A stretch of DNA of 64,000 nt from Clostridiales bacterium (lineage in GTDB: Bacteria > Bacillota_A > Clostridia > Oscillospirales > Oscillospiraceae): positions 1 to 64,000 of the forward strand of contig JAAVHY010000032.1 of assembly GCA_014799485.1 (NCBI GenBank), read 5' to 3'. Shown here in pieces: positions 16,715-24,843 of this stretch. The notes beneath the pieces were generated by a model that did no database searches, was not told the origin of the DNA, and was given only the letters and a program-made list of their open reading frames with translations. The first letter of the stretch is position 1; every line of letters starts with the position of its first letter. A program made the translations under genes and the position numbers.

Positions 16715-17824
16715 TTATCCGCGTTCAAATTCCTTTGCCACCCTGACCAGCAGCTCCCGGATGGGCAGACGCTGGGGACAGGCCTCCTCGCACTTGCCGC
16801 ACTTGACACAGGCGGAGGCCCTGCCGTTGTTCACGGTGTGGACGTTTTCGTACTCCCGGCCGGCGTTCTGGTTCCGGCCGCTCTTTTTGTCGTTCAGGCA
16901 GGCAAACAGCTCCGGGATGGCGATCTTCATGGGGCAGCCGTCCACGCAGTAGCGGCAGGCGGTACACGGGATGAGCTCCCCGCGCAGCAGCGCCTCCCGC
17001 ACCTGTTCCACCGCCGCCAGCTCCCGCCCATCCAGCGGGCGGAAGTCCTTCATGAAAGCGATGTTGTCCTCCATCTGGGCCATGTTGCTCATGCCGGACA
17101 GCACCATCATGACCCCCTCGTGCCCCGCGGCAAAGCGGATGGCGTAGCTGGCCGGGGAACCGCCCCCCAGCGCGTCCAGCGCCCCGCGGGCCTCCTCCGG
17201 CAGCTGGGCCAGCTTGCCGCCCTTGCACGGCTCCATGACGATCACCGGCTTGCCGTGCTTCCGGCAAACCTCCCAGCACTTGCGGGCCTGCACCGACGGG
17301 TCGTCCCAGTCCAGGTAGTTGAGCTGGAGCTGCACCACCTCCATCTGGGGGTACTCGGTCAAAATCTGGTCCAGCACATCCGCCGTGTCGTGGAAGGATA
17401 GGCCCACATGGCGCGCCCTGCCCTCCTCCTTCAGCGCCAGGGCGGTCTCATAGGCCCGGCAGCGCTTGAATTGCTCAAAACGCTTGGCGCTCTGGGCGTG
17501 CATCAGGTAAAAGTCAAAGTAGTCCACCCCGCAGGCGGCCAGCTGGCGCTCAAACAGGGGCCGGATGTCCTCCTCCCGCTCAAAATAGGTGCCGCTCAGC
17601 TTGTTCGTGAGGACATAGCTCTCCCGGGGATAGCGGCTGGTGAGGCACTCCCGCAGGACAGGCTCGCTTTTCATGTTCACATAGGGGTGGGCGGTGTCAA
17701 AGTAATTGAAGCCCGCGTCCAGAAAGGCGTCCACCATCCGGCTGAACTCCTCAATGTCCACCTCCCCGTCCTTCATGGGCGGGCGCATACAGCCAAAGCC
17801 GAAGTTCTTTTTGATCCGTTCCAT
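16715..17824 (-). CDS. Aldo/keto reductase with C-terminal 4Fe-4S clusters
   Basis: The 369-residue protein joins an NAD(P)H aldo/keto reductase barrel (about 1-270) to a ferredoxin tail. The catalytic tetrad is visible: Asp43 and Tyr48 in YFDTAHPY, Lys75 in LTNKL and His109 in LMHAQ. The tail carries CTACRYCVDGCP and CVKCGKCEEACP, two four-Cys cluster motifs. Proteins of this architecture are common in Clostridia; most substrates are unknown. The ATG at 17824 has AGGAGGAAGGG upstream. Seventeen bases separate it from the cobA-hemD stop, so it is probably the last gene of the siroheme operon. The Fe-S tail suggests electron exchange with ferredoxin-type partners. Confidence 0.9.
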   Translation of the reverse strand: MERIKKNFGFGCMRPPMKDGEVDIEEFSRMVDAFLDAGFNYFDTAHPYVNMKSEPVLRECLTSRYPRESYVLTNKLSGTYFEREEDIRPLFERQLAACGVDYFDFYLMHAQSAKRFEQFKRCRAYETALALKEEGRARHVGLSFHDTADVLDQILTEYPQMEVVQLQLNYLDWDDPSVQARKCWEVCRKHGKPVIVMEPCKGGKLAQLPEEARGALDALGGGSPASYAIRFAAGHEGVMMVLSGMSNMAQMEDNIAFMKDFRPLDGRELAAVEQVREALLRGELIPCTACRYCVDGCPMKIAIPELFACLNDKKSGRNQNAGREYENVHTVNNGRASACVKCGKCEEACPQRLPIRELLVRVAKEFERG

Positions 17825-17841
17825 ATTCCCTTCCTCCTGTT

Positions 17842-19332
17842 TCAGCGCTTCTCTTCCCGCGCCAGGATCGCCGCGGCGATCCCCTCCACGCTGGTGTCCT
17901 GGGCAACGATCGGGGTGCCGTCCCAGTTCCGCGCCAGGGCGGCGGCGGTCACCCCGCCGATGCAGACACACTTTGCCCCCGGGGGGACGCGCCCCTGCTG
18001 TTCCAGGAACATCTTGACCCCGCCGGCGCTGGTAAAGGCCAGGTAATCCACCCGCTCCAGCCACTCCCGGGCCTCCTCTGTCAAAGGAGCGGGGACGGCG
18101 TCGTAGAGGTGGATGTCCCGCACGGTGCGCGAGGCCGAAAGGGTCTGGAACAGCTCCTCCGAGCCCAGCCGGGAGCGCAGCAGGACGATATCCTCCTGGG
18201 GCGGGACCGCTTCCAGCAGGGCCTGGGCCAAGGCGGCGGTGGTGTAGCTCTCCGGGCAGAGGTCGGCCCGGAAGCCCTGGCCGGTCAGCGCTTTGCCGGT
18301 GGCCGCGCCGATGACCGCGAAGCGGCAGTTGGCCAGCCGCCGCAGATCCACCCCCTCCGACTTCAGCCGCCGGAAGAACTCTTTGACCCCGTTGGCGCTG
18401 GTGAATACCAGCCAGCGGGGCGCACCGTCACACAGGCTGCCCAGCTCAACAGGCAGGGGCAGCGCCTGAATATCGGACTGCTGGGCCACGAAGGTCCTGG
18501 CCCCCAGGGGTTCGAGAGCTTCTCTCAGCTTCTTCGTCATGGACTCCGACCCGGACAGGCCCACCGTGACCCCCTCCAGCGGGGCGGCCACGGAGGATAA
18601 CAGGTTCAATCCGGCTACCTCCCCCACCACGATGACCGCCGGGGGCTGGACATTTGCCCCGCGGGCCTTTTCCGCGATATCCGCCAGCGTCCCCCGGACT
18701 GAGGCGGGATGGGGGGAATTGCCCCCGGACAGCACGGCGGCGGGGGTGCTTTCCGGCTTTCCCGCGGCCATCAGCCGCTGGGCGATGCTCTCCAGCCGGG
18801 ACAGGCCCATGAGGAACACCAGCGTCCCGGGCAGCCGGGCCAGGTCGTCCAGGTGCTCCGGCAGGCCGTCCCCGGTGTCCGCCGTATGGGCGGTGACGAT
18901 GTGGACGCTCCGGCTCAACCCCCGGTGGGTGGCGGGAATGCCCGCCATGGCCGGGATGGCCAGGGCCGAGGTGATCCCGGGCACCACCTGGCAGGGAACG
19001 CCCGCCCGCTCCAGGGCCATCAGCTCCTCCCCGCCCCGGCCAAAGACAAAGGGGTCGCCCCCCTTGAGACGCACCACGGTCTTGCCCTCCTGGGCGCGCT
19101 GGACGAGCTTTGCGCAGATCTCCTCCTGGCTGGCGGAGTGCTTCCCCTGGCGCTTGCCCATGTAAATGACTTCGGCGCGGCCGGGAACCTCCCGCAGCAG
19201 CGCCTTGTCGATGAGGTCGTCGTAGACGACCACGTCGCAGCCCCGCAGCAGCCGCAGCCCCCGCAGGGTGATGAGATCAGCCGTCCCGCAGCCCGCCCCC
19301 ACCAGATAGACTTTACCGCCCATGTGACCCAT
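17842..19332 (-). CDS. cobA-hemD: Fused uroporphyrinogen-III C-methyltransferase and synthase
   Basis: The 496-residue fusion covers two siroheme steps. Residues 1 to about 245 are the SAM-dependent methyltransferase (CobA/SUMT): VYLVGAGCGTADLITLRG, the LKGGDPFVFGRGGEE loop and VVPGITSALAIPAMAGIP. They convert uroporphyrinogen III to precorrin-2. Residues about 250-496 are HemD, which closes hydroxymethylbilane with ring-D inversion: VFTSANGVKEFF, FAVIGAATGKAL and LAFTSAGGVKMFL. The fusion is known in Clostridia. It overlaps the upstream Met8-like gene by 20 bases, so translation is coupled. Hydroxymethylbilane must come from hemA-hemC genes outside this window. Confidence 0.95.
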   Translation of the reverse strand: MGHMGGKVYLVGAGCGTADLITLRGLRLLRGCDVVVYDDLIDKALLREVPGRAEVIYMGKRQGKHSASQEEICAKLVQRAQEGKTVVRLKGGDPFVFGRGGEELMALERAGVPCQVVPGITSALAIPAMAGIPATHRGLSRSVHIVTAHTADTGDGLPEHLDDLARLPGTLVFLMGLSRLESIAQRLMAAGKPESTPAAVLSGGNSPHPASVRGTLADIAEKARGANVQPPAVIVVGEVAGLNLLSSVAAPLEGVTVGLSGSESMTKKLREALEPLGARTFVAQQSDIQALPLPVELGSLCDGAPRWLVFTSANGVKEFFRRLKSEGVDLRRLANCRFAVIGAATGKALTGQGFRADLCPESYTTAALAQALLEAVPPQEDIVLLRSRLGSEELFQTLSASRTVRDIHLYDAVPAPLTEEAREWLERVDYLAFTSAGGVKMFLEQQGRVPPGAKCVCIGGVTAAALARNWDGTPIVAQDTSVEGIAAAILAREEKR

Positions 19333-19957
19333 GGCCGTCCGCTCCTTCCTGATACAACTTCAAAATGCTCTCCATCTCCTCCCGGCCCAGCGGCCCGCCC
19401 CGCTCCATGCCGGCGGCGAACAGGGCGGCAAAAAACCTGCTCCGGGCCGCCTCATCGGGAAGCGCCCCTTTGGCCAGATCCCGGGTGCCGTCCAGCCAGT
19501 CCAGCAGCTCCCCGAACCGCTCCGGGATCATGGCATCGATCTGCTTTTTTAAATGGATCGCGCCGGTGGGGCTGGCCCCGCCGGTGGAGATGCCCACGGA
19601 AAGCCGGCCCCGCTTCACCAGGGCCGGGAACAGGAAGGAGCAGTAGTCCCGGTCGTCCACCACGTTCACCGGGACGCGCCGCTCCCGGCACAGCCCGGAG
19701 ATGCGGTGGTTCAGCTCGGGGTCGTCTGTGGCGGCGATGACGAAAGCTTTGCCCTCCAAAAGCTCCGAAGTGAAGGCCCGCTCCAGCAGGATCAGGCCGG
19801 GGATGGCCCGGATGGACTGGGAAATATCCGGGGCGCACACCGTCAGCCGGGGCCCATAGGGCAGCAGCTTTTCGATTTTCCGCTGTGCCACGGTGGAGCC
19901 GCCCACGATAAGCCCCTCCTGCCGGTCAAGCTCCACAAAAAACGGGAAATATGCCAT
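19313..19957 (-). CDS. Precorrin-2 dehydrogenase / sirohydrochlorin ferrochelatase (Met8/CysG-N)
   Basis: The 214-residue protein oxidises precorrin-2 with NAD to sirohydrochlorin and inserts iron to give siroheme. MAYFPFFVELDRQEGLIVGG is the family start. The dinucleotide turn GGSTVAQRKIEKLLPYG replaces the usual GGGxVA with GGSTVA. VIAATDDPELNHRISGLCR and VNVVDDRDYCSFLFPALVKR (catalytic Asp region) are typical. The C-terminal helical domain has the SPTGAIHLKKQIDAMIP segment. It begins the siroheme operon, with CGGAGGGAG before the ATG. Its product is the cofactor of the AsrC subunit encoded 3 kb away. Confidence 0.92.
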   Translation of the reverse strand: MAYFPFFVELDRQEGLIVGGSTVAQRKIEKLLPYGPRLTVCAPDISQSIRAIPGLILLERAFTSELLEGKAFVIAATDDPELNHRISGLCRERRVPVNVVDDRDYCSFLFPALVKRGRLSVGISTGGASPTGAIHLKKQIDAMIPERFGELLDWLDGTRDLAKGALPDEAARSRFFAALFAAGMERGGPLGREEMESILKLYQEGADGHGSHGR

Positions 19958-19979
19958 ATCGTGCTCCCTCCGTCACTGA

Positions 19980-20168
19980 TATAGTAAACACACTTGAAAA
20001 CTGCACATTGCAGTTTTCAAGCAGCGGGCCACTTTGGCCCGCTGGCACGCAAAGTGCGGTGCGTTTACTATGAAGTCTGACGCAAGGCCGCATATGCGGC
20101 CTTCAGCGGCGATATTCGCCGCTGACTTAAAAAGAATCACATGATTCTTTTTAAGTGTGTCAACTATA
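19980..20168. mobile_element. Compact palindrome-rich element with inverted terminal repeats (MITE-like)
   Basis: A 189-base unit is bounded by 21-base inverted ends agreeing at 18 of 21 positions, with shared cores TATAGT and ACACACTT. Inside are six hairpins: 19993-20021 (12-bp stem), 20023-20043 (8 bp), 20045-20057 (short, 4 bp), 20084-20103 (20-base perfect palindrome), 20104-20124 (9 bp) and 20125-20156 (15 bp). An outer 9-bp pair, ATAGTAAAC at 19981 with GTTTACTAT at 20063, encloses the first three. There is no coding capacity. The right end supplies the stop codon and last residues of the ABC ATPase gene. A non-autonomous transposon or transposed RNA element is the best reading. Confidence 0.7.
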
Positions 20169-20915
20169 ATAGTACTGCCAGCCGGTCTGCGTCATCACCC
20201 GGTCCAGCCGGACGCCGAAGGCCCGGTCAAGGGCCTTTCCCTCAAACGCCTCCTCGGCCGTCCCCCGGAACAGCACCCCGCCGCCGGCCAGGACGGCAAC
20301 CTCGTCCGCCCAGCGCAGGGCGAGGCACAGGTCGTGGAGCACCATGAGCACCGCCTTCCCCTCCCCCGCCAGACGGCGGGCGATGGCCATGACCTCCAGC
20401 TGGTGGGCCACGTCAAGGAAGGTGGTGGGCTCGTCCATCAGAATGGTCTGGGTGTCCTGGGCCAAGGCCATGGCCAGATAGACCTTCTGCCGCTGGCCTC
20501 CGCTGAGCTCCTCCATGGAGCGATTAGCAAAGCCCTCCGCGTCCGCCCAGCGCAGGGCCTTTTCCACCATCTCGTAGTCCTCCTCCCGGTAGCGGCGGGG
20601 GTAGGAGAGATAGGGAAAGCGGCCGTGGAGCACCATGCGGCGGGCCGTGATGTTGGGGGTGTTCCGGGACTGGGCCAGATAGGTCACCTTCTGGGCCAGC
20701 TGCCGGGGGGTGATCTCATCGGAGGGCGTACCGTCCACCAAAATCTCCCCTGCCAGCCTGGGCTGGAGGCCCAGAATGGTTTTCAACAGAGTGCTCTTCC
20801 CGCAGCCGTTGGGGCCCAGGAGGGCCAGCACCTTCCCGGGCGTCAGCTCCATGGAGACGCCGCTCAGCACCGCCTGCCCGCCGTAGCCCGCCGACAGGCC
20901 CTTCAGTTCAATCAT
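20160..20915 (-). CDS. Iron/cobalamin-type ABC importer, ATP-binding protein
   Basis: The 251-residue ATPase of a FecCDE/BtuCD-type importer powers uptake of iron-siderophore, heme, cobalamin or a related chelate. Walker A GPNGCGKST lies at about 34-42, with Q-loop YLAQSRNTP, signature LSGGQRQ, Walker B TILMDEPTT and H-loop VLHD. It overlaps the permease gene by 8 bases. The last residues (YYYS) and stop codon fall inside the hairpin element, so the natural C-terminus may have been altered by its insertion. Confidence 0.93.
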   Translation of the reverse strand: MIELKGLSAGYGGQAVLSGVSMELTPGKVLALLGPNGCGKSTLLKTILGLQPRLAGEILVDGTPSDEITPRQLAQKVTYLAQSRNTPNITARRMVLHGRFPYLSYPRRYREEDYEMVEKALRWADAEGFANRSMEELSGGQRQKVYLAMALAQDTQTILMDEPTTFLDVAHQLEVMAIARRLAGEGKAVLMVLHDLCLALRWADEVAVLAGGGVLFRGTAEEAFEGKALDRAFGVRLDRVMTQTGWQYYYS

Positions 20916-21927
20916 GGATGCGGCCCCCTCTCTGCTTCAACAGCAGGAAGATGAAAAAGGGCCCGCCCACAAAGGACAGCACGATGCCTACCGGCAGCTC
21001 GAAGGGGGCGAACAACACCCGGCCCAGCAGGTCGCAGTATGTGAGCATGGCCGCGCCCCCCAGGGCGGAGCCCAGGATGAGCCGGCCGCTCTCCTCCCCC
21101 AAAAGGCGGCGCATGATGTGGGGCACGATGAGCCCCACAAAGCCCAGCAGGCCGCAGAAGCTGACCGCCGCCCCCGCCAGGGCCGCGGCCAGCGCCAGCA
21201 GGAGCAGCCGCATGGGCTTCACCCGCAGGCCCAGGCTCTGGGACACGTCCCGGCCCAGCATGAGTACGTCCAGCTCCCCCGCCAGGGACAGCACCAGCAA
21301 AAAGGCAGGCAGGATGACCCAGAAGGCGGGGGCCAGCTTTGCCATGGTCAGGTTGGCCAGGCTGCCGATGCGGAAGTCCGAGTAGCCCAGCAGGGCGTCC
21401 GGCACGAAGGTGACCACCGCGTCGATGCCGGCGGAGAAGATGGCGGACACCGCCATGCCCGCCAGGATCAGGGTGAGCTTGGAGGCCCCGGTGCGCTCCG
21501 CGATGAAGAGCACCAGCATGACCCCCACCAGCGCCCCGAAAAACGCGGACAGGGGGATGAACGCCGCGGCGGTGGGGGCCGCGGCCCCCACCAGGGCCAC
21601 CATCAGCCCGGCCCCGGCGTTGACGCCGATGATGTTGGGCGCGGCCATGGGGTTGCCCAGCACCGCCTGGATCACCGTCCCGGACACGGCCAGGGCGGCC
21701 CCCGCCAGCAGACAGCCGCAGGTCCGGGGCAGACGGGCGTAGAGGACGATCTGGGCCTGGGGGCCCTGCCCCTGCCCCAGCAAGGCGCCCAGGGTGTCGC
21801 CCAGGCTGACGGGCACCGCCCCCAGGCAGAGGCTCAGCACGGCGGCCAGCGCGGTCAGCCCGCCCAGGGCCGCCCAGAGCAGTATTTTATTGACCTTGTG
21901 GGTAGAGGATGTCCGCAAGCTTTTCAT
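20908..21927 (-). CDS. FecCD-family ABC importer permease
   Basis: The 339-residue membrane protein has about nine to ten hydrophobic segments in the BtuC/FecCD arrangement. Family motifs are LPRTCGCLLAGAALAVSGTV near residues 64-84, GNPMAAPNIIGVNAGAG, SFCGLLGFVGLIVPHIMRRL (coupling helix region contacting the ATPase) and the ending PVGIVLSFVGGPFFIFLL. It forms the channel for the metal-chelate importer. It overlaps the binding-protein gene by 41 bases and the ATPase gene by 8, so all three are translationally linked. Confidence 0.93.
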   Translation of the reverse strand: MKSLRTSSTHKVNKILLWAALGGLTALAAVLSLCLGAVPVSLGDTLGALLGQGQGPQAQIVLYARLPRTCGCLLAGAALAVSGTVIQAVLGNPMAAPNIIGVNAGAGLMVALVGAAAPTAAAFIPLSAFFGALVGVMLVLFIAERTGASKLTLILAGMAVSAIFSAGIDAVVTFVPDALLGYSDFRIGSLANLTMAKLAPAFWVILPAFLLVLSLAGELDVLMLGRDVSQSLGLRVKPMRLLLLALAAALAGAAVSFCGLLGFVGLIVPHIMRRLLGEESGRLILGSALGGAAMLTYCDLLGRVLFAPFELPVGIVLSFVGGPFFIFLLLKQRGGRIHD

Positions 21928-22879
21928 AGGCTTCTCCCCAGCGCGCGTTTGGTTTCAGGTTGTAGAGGGCCTGCTCCATGGTGTGGAACCGGCCCTCCCT
22001 GACGGCGGTCAGGCTTTCCCAGGCGGGGTTGGACAACAGGGTGGCCTCCAGCGTGGCCATGGCCTTGGCAGGGTCCGAACCCTGGAGGGCCACGAAAATG
22101 TAGTCCGGGTCGGCGGCGATGATGGCCTCCAGGCTCAGCTCCTCCAGCAGCGAGGCGTCGCTGTCGGCCACGTTGACGCAGCCCAGCGCGGCCAGCATCT
22201 CGCCCAGCACGGTGCCCTCGCTGCCCTTGACCTTGCAGGAGGAGCCGGTGGCCCGCATACACAGCACCCGGGGCGGCTCGCCGCCCTGACGGGCAATGGC
22301 GGCCTCCACCTGGGCGGCGACCTTTTCCCCGTAAAGGGTATAGTTTTCCGGACATCCGGTGAGGCGGGCGCAGATCTCCAGCATCCGCAGGTAGTCGTCA
22401 AAGCCGTCCACGTCGAAATAGGCCACCGGGATGCCCGCCTGGGCCAGCGTGGGCTCCAGCTCCAGGTCAGCCTCGGTGGACACGCTGCCGATGACCAGAT
22501 CGGGCCGCGCGGCCAGGAGCACCTCCAGGTTGGGCTCCTTGACCGCCCCCAGGTCGGCTACATCGCTGCCCAGGTCCAGGTCGAAGGAGGTCCAGGTGTC
22601 GTTGGCGGCGGCCACCAGCGTGTCCCGTCCCCCGGCCAGGCACCAGATATCCGCGAAGCTGCCGATGAGGGCGGCCACCCGGGTGGGCGGGGCCACCGAC
22701 ACCTCCCGGCCCAGGTCGTCGGTGAAGGAAACCGCTTCCGGCACAGGGGAAGCCGTCTCCTCAAGGGGCAGGGACGCGCTCACCCCAGGGGCGGCGATTT
22801 CCCCAGGCCCTGTTTTCTGCCCGCCGCAGCCGGTGAGCAGGAGCAGCATAGCCGCCAGGATCAAGCTGAGTCGTTTCAT
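21887..22879 (-). CDS. Class III ABC substrate-binding lipoprotein
   Basis: The ATG at 22879 behind TTGGAGAA is preferred over an upstream TTG. The 330-residue product has a lipoprotein signal with lipobox LLTGC (lipid Cys18). The mature part matches BtuF/FhuD-type binding proteins: FTDDLGREVSVAPPTRVAAL at the start, LLAARPDLVIGSVSTEADLE, and a late ADPDYIFVALQG. Such proteins bind siderophores, heme or corrinoids outside the membrane and deliver them to the FecCD-like permease. The ligand cannot be deduced. Proximity to siroheme and sulfite-reductase genes makes an iron source attractive. Confidence 0.9.
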   Translation of the reverse strand: MKRLSLILAAMLLLLTGCGGQKTGPGEIAAPGVSASLPLEETASPVPEAVSFTDDLGREVSVAPPTRVAALIGSFADIWCLAGGRDTLVAAANDTWTSFDLDLGSDVADLGAVKEPNLEVLLAARPDLVIGSVSTEADLELEPTLAQAGIPVAYFDVDGFDDYLRMLEICARLTGCPENYTLYGEKVAAQVEAAIARQGGEPPRVLCMRATGSSCKVKGSEGTVLGEMLAALGCVNVADSDASLLEELSLEAIIAADPDYIFVALQGSDPAKAMATLEATLLSNPAWESLTAVREGRFHTMEQALYNLKPNARWGEAYEKLADILYPQGQ

Positions 22880-22900
22880 AGTATTCTCCAAGTTTAAAAT

Positions 22901-22931
22901 AAGGAGGCCCCGGTTTTGCCGGGACCTCCTT
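22901..22931 (-). terminator. Terminator of the asrABC operon
   Basis: AAGGAGG and CCCGG pair with CCGGG and CCTCCTT (one mismatch, loop TTTTG). On the minus strand the stem is followed by ATTTTAAA. It lies between asrC and the importer operon, which would then need its own start or read-through. Confidence 0.7.
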
Positions 22932-22952
22932 TCCGATCACAGAAAATTCCGC

Positions 22953-24020
22953 TTACGCCTGGGGGCCGGCGGTGTGATGCTGCTCGATGGGTTTGACGTT
23001 GAAGTTGGAGCGGTACTCCGTCTCGTGCCAGAACATATCCTCTGCCACCAGGCACTCGGGGTTCAGCTCCACGCCCTCCAGGATGATCTCCTTGAACTTC
23101 TTGTAGCCCGCGCGGTCGATGAGATGGCCGCCGTGGAGATACTCGGGCTTGTAGTCCATGACCCAGGCGGAGAACTTCTGCCAGTTCTTCAGCACGCCGA
23201 TGATCACGTCCTCGCTGGCCCAGTTCAGGAACATCTTGCCCGTCCGGGGGGTCTGCCGGCCGGTACGGCCGCCCAGGATCACCCGGTACAGGGGCTTCTC
23301 GCTCCGGGTCCACGCGCTGGTGGGGCACGCCCTCACGCACTCGCCGCAGCCCACGCAGCAGCAGGGGTCCTTGTCGATCTTGGCGATGCCCTCGTTGAGG
23401 GACAGCACCCGGGTAGCGCCGTGCTCACAGGCCCGGACGCAGGCGCCGCAGCCGATGCAGCGCTCGGCATGATAGGTCATCTTGGACACGCCGATGATGC
23501 CGAAGTCGCACATATGGGCCTTGTTGCAGTCGTTGGGACAGCCGGAGATGTTGATCTTGATGTGGTAGTGGCTGGGGAAGATGATGGGCTCGATCTTCCG
23601 GGCCAGCTCAAAGGTGTTGATGTTGCCGCAGATGCAGTGGTAGTTGCCGATGCAGGCGGTGATGTTCCGGGCGCCGATGGTGGGATAGCCGGACTTGGGG
23701 TCCCAGGGCTGGGGCTCGTGGGCCACGGTGTCCATGTTCACGTCGCACAGGTCGGCGTCCACCTCTTTGATGTACTGCTCCAGGTACTCGTTGACGGCGG
23801 GGATGTTCTCATACTTGATGCCGGCGATGTCAAAGGTCTGACGGGTACCGAAGTGGAAGTTCCCGTCGCCCCAGGTCTTGGCGATGTGCTTGACGTTTTC
23901 CAGGTACTTGGCGTCTACCATGCCGCCGGGGACGCGCATCTGGAGCATGAACTCGCCGGGGACCTTGGACTGGCGGAAGCAGTTCAGACGTGTCTTTTTG
24001 ACATTGATGTCATGATTCAT
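22953..24020 (-). CDS. asrC: Anaerobic sulfite reductase subunit C (siroheme subunit)
   Basis: The 355-residue subunit catalyses six-electron reduction of sulfite to sulfide. The coupled siroheme/4Fe-4S site is visible as CIGNYHC (Cx5C) and, downstream, GCPNDCNKAHMCDFG (Cx3C). Two ferredoxin motifs follow: CIGCGACVRACEHG and CVGCGECVRACPTS. The N-terminal part FMLQMRVPGGMVDAKYLENV is the nitrite/sulfite-reductase ferredoxin-like half domain. It is the last gene of asrABC, with 17 bases between it and asrB. The siroheme it needs is made by the operon at 17.8-20 kb. Confidence 0.96.
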   Translation of the reverse strand: MNHDINVKKTRLNCFRQSKVPGEFMLQMRVPGGMVDAKYLENVKHIAKTWGDGNFHFGTRQTFDIAGIKYENIPAVNEYLEQYIKEVDADLCDVNMDTVAHEPQPWDPKSGYPTIGARNITACIGNYHCICGNINTFELARKIEPIIFPSHYHIKINISGCPNDCNKAHMCDFGIIGVSKMTYHAERCIGCGACVRACEHGATRVLSLNEGIAKIDKDPCCCVGCGECVRACPTSAWTRSEKPLYRVILGGRTGRQTPRTGKMFLNWASEDVIIGVLKNWQKFSAWVMDYKPEYLHGGHLIDRAGYKKFKEIILEGVELNPECLVAEDMFWHETEYRSNFNVKPIEQHHTAGPQA

Positions 24021-24037
24021 CGTTCATTGCTCCTTTC

Positions 24038-24829
24038 TCAGTCCACCAGGTCGCGGGCCACGGTATAGGGGAACACCGGCCCGTCCAGGCAGACATAGGT
24101 CTCGTCGATACGGCAGTGGCCGCACTTGCCCACGGCGCAGGACATCTTGCGCTCGAAGCTCATCCAGATCTTCTCCGCGTCCACGCCGTTCTTCAGCAGC
24201 TCCAGGCCGGTGAACTTCATCATGGGGGGCGGGCCCACCACGACCACGGCGTACTCGCCGTTGAAGGAATCCCAGGGGATCTCCTTGACGAACGCGGTCA
24301 CCATGCCGGTGCGCCAGCCGTCCTTGGTGTCGTTGTCCAGGGCGTAGATGGTGGAGAACTTCTCCTTCCAGGCCTCCAGCTCCTTGTGGAAGACGATGCC
24401 CTCCTCGTTCTTGAAGCCGGAGATCAGGTGGACGCTCTTCACCGTGTCGGGCTCAGCGGCGAACAGGTTCAGCATGGAGCGCACAGGGGCCAGGCCGGTG
24501 CCGCCGGTGATGACCACCACGTGCTTGCCCTTGAACTGGTCCACAGGCCAGCCCTTGCCGTAGGGACCCCGGAGGAACAGGGTGTCGCCGGCGGTTTTTT
24601 CAAAGATGACGTTGGTCACCTTGCCCACGTTGCGGATGGTAAACTCCAGCCAGCCGTCCCCTTGGGCGGAGACGGAGATGGGGCACTCGCCGATCTTGGG
24701 GATGGAGAGCTGCATGAACTGGCCGTGGCTCACCTTGGCATCGGTCTCCACCCGGAAGGTCCACTCGTGGGCGCTTTCCTTATGTACGTCTAAAATCGTG
24801 CAGGGCTTAGGCTGTACAGGATTCATCAT
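24038..24829 (-). CDS. asrB: Anaerobic sulfite reductase subunit B (FAD/NADH subunit)
   Basis: The 263-residue flavoprotein passes electrons from NADH to the Fe-S subunits. It has a ferredoxin-reductase FAD domain (GQFMQLSIPKIGECPISVSA) and an NAD domain (VVVITGGTGLAPVRSMLNLF). A C-terminal Cys cluster for a 2Fe-2S centre follows: CAVGKCGHCRIDETYVCLDG. This is the PyrK/AsrB-type layout. The start is the ATG at 24829 (a tandem ATG at 24826), 7 bases after AAGGAGG. Fourteen bases separate it from asrA. Confidence 0.95.
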   Translation of the reverse strand: MMNPVQPKPCTILDVHKESAHEWTFRVETDAKVSHGQFMQLSIPKIGECPISVSAQGDGWLEFTIRNVGKVTNVIFEKTAGDTLFLRGPYGKGWPVDQFKGKHVVVITGGTGLAPVRSMLNLFAAEPDTVKSVHLISGFKNEEGIVFHKELEAWKEKFSTIYALDNDTKDGWRTGMVTAFVKEIPWDSFNGEYAVVVVGPPPMMKFTGLELLKNGVDAEKIWMSFERKMSCAVGKCGHCRIDETYVCLDGPVFPYTVARDLVD

Positions 24830-24843
24830 TTTCTCTCGCCTCC

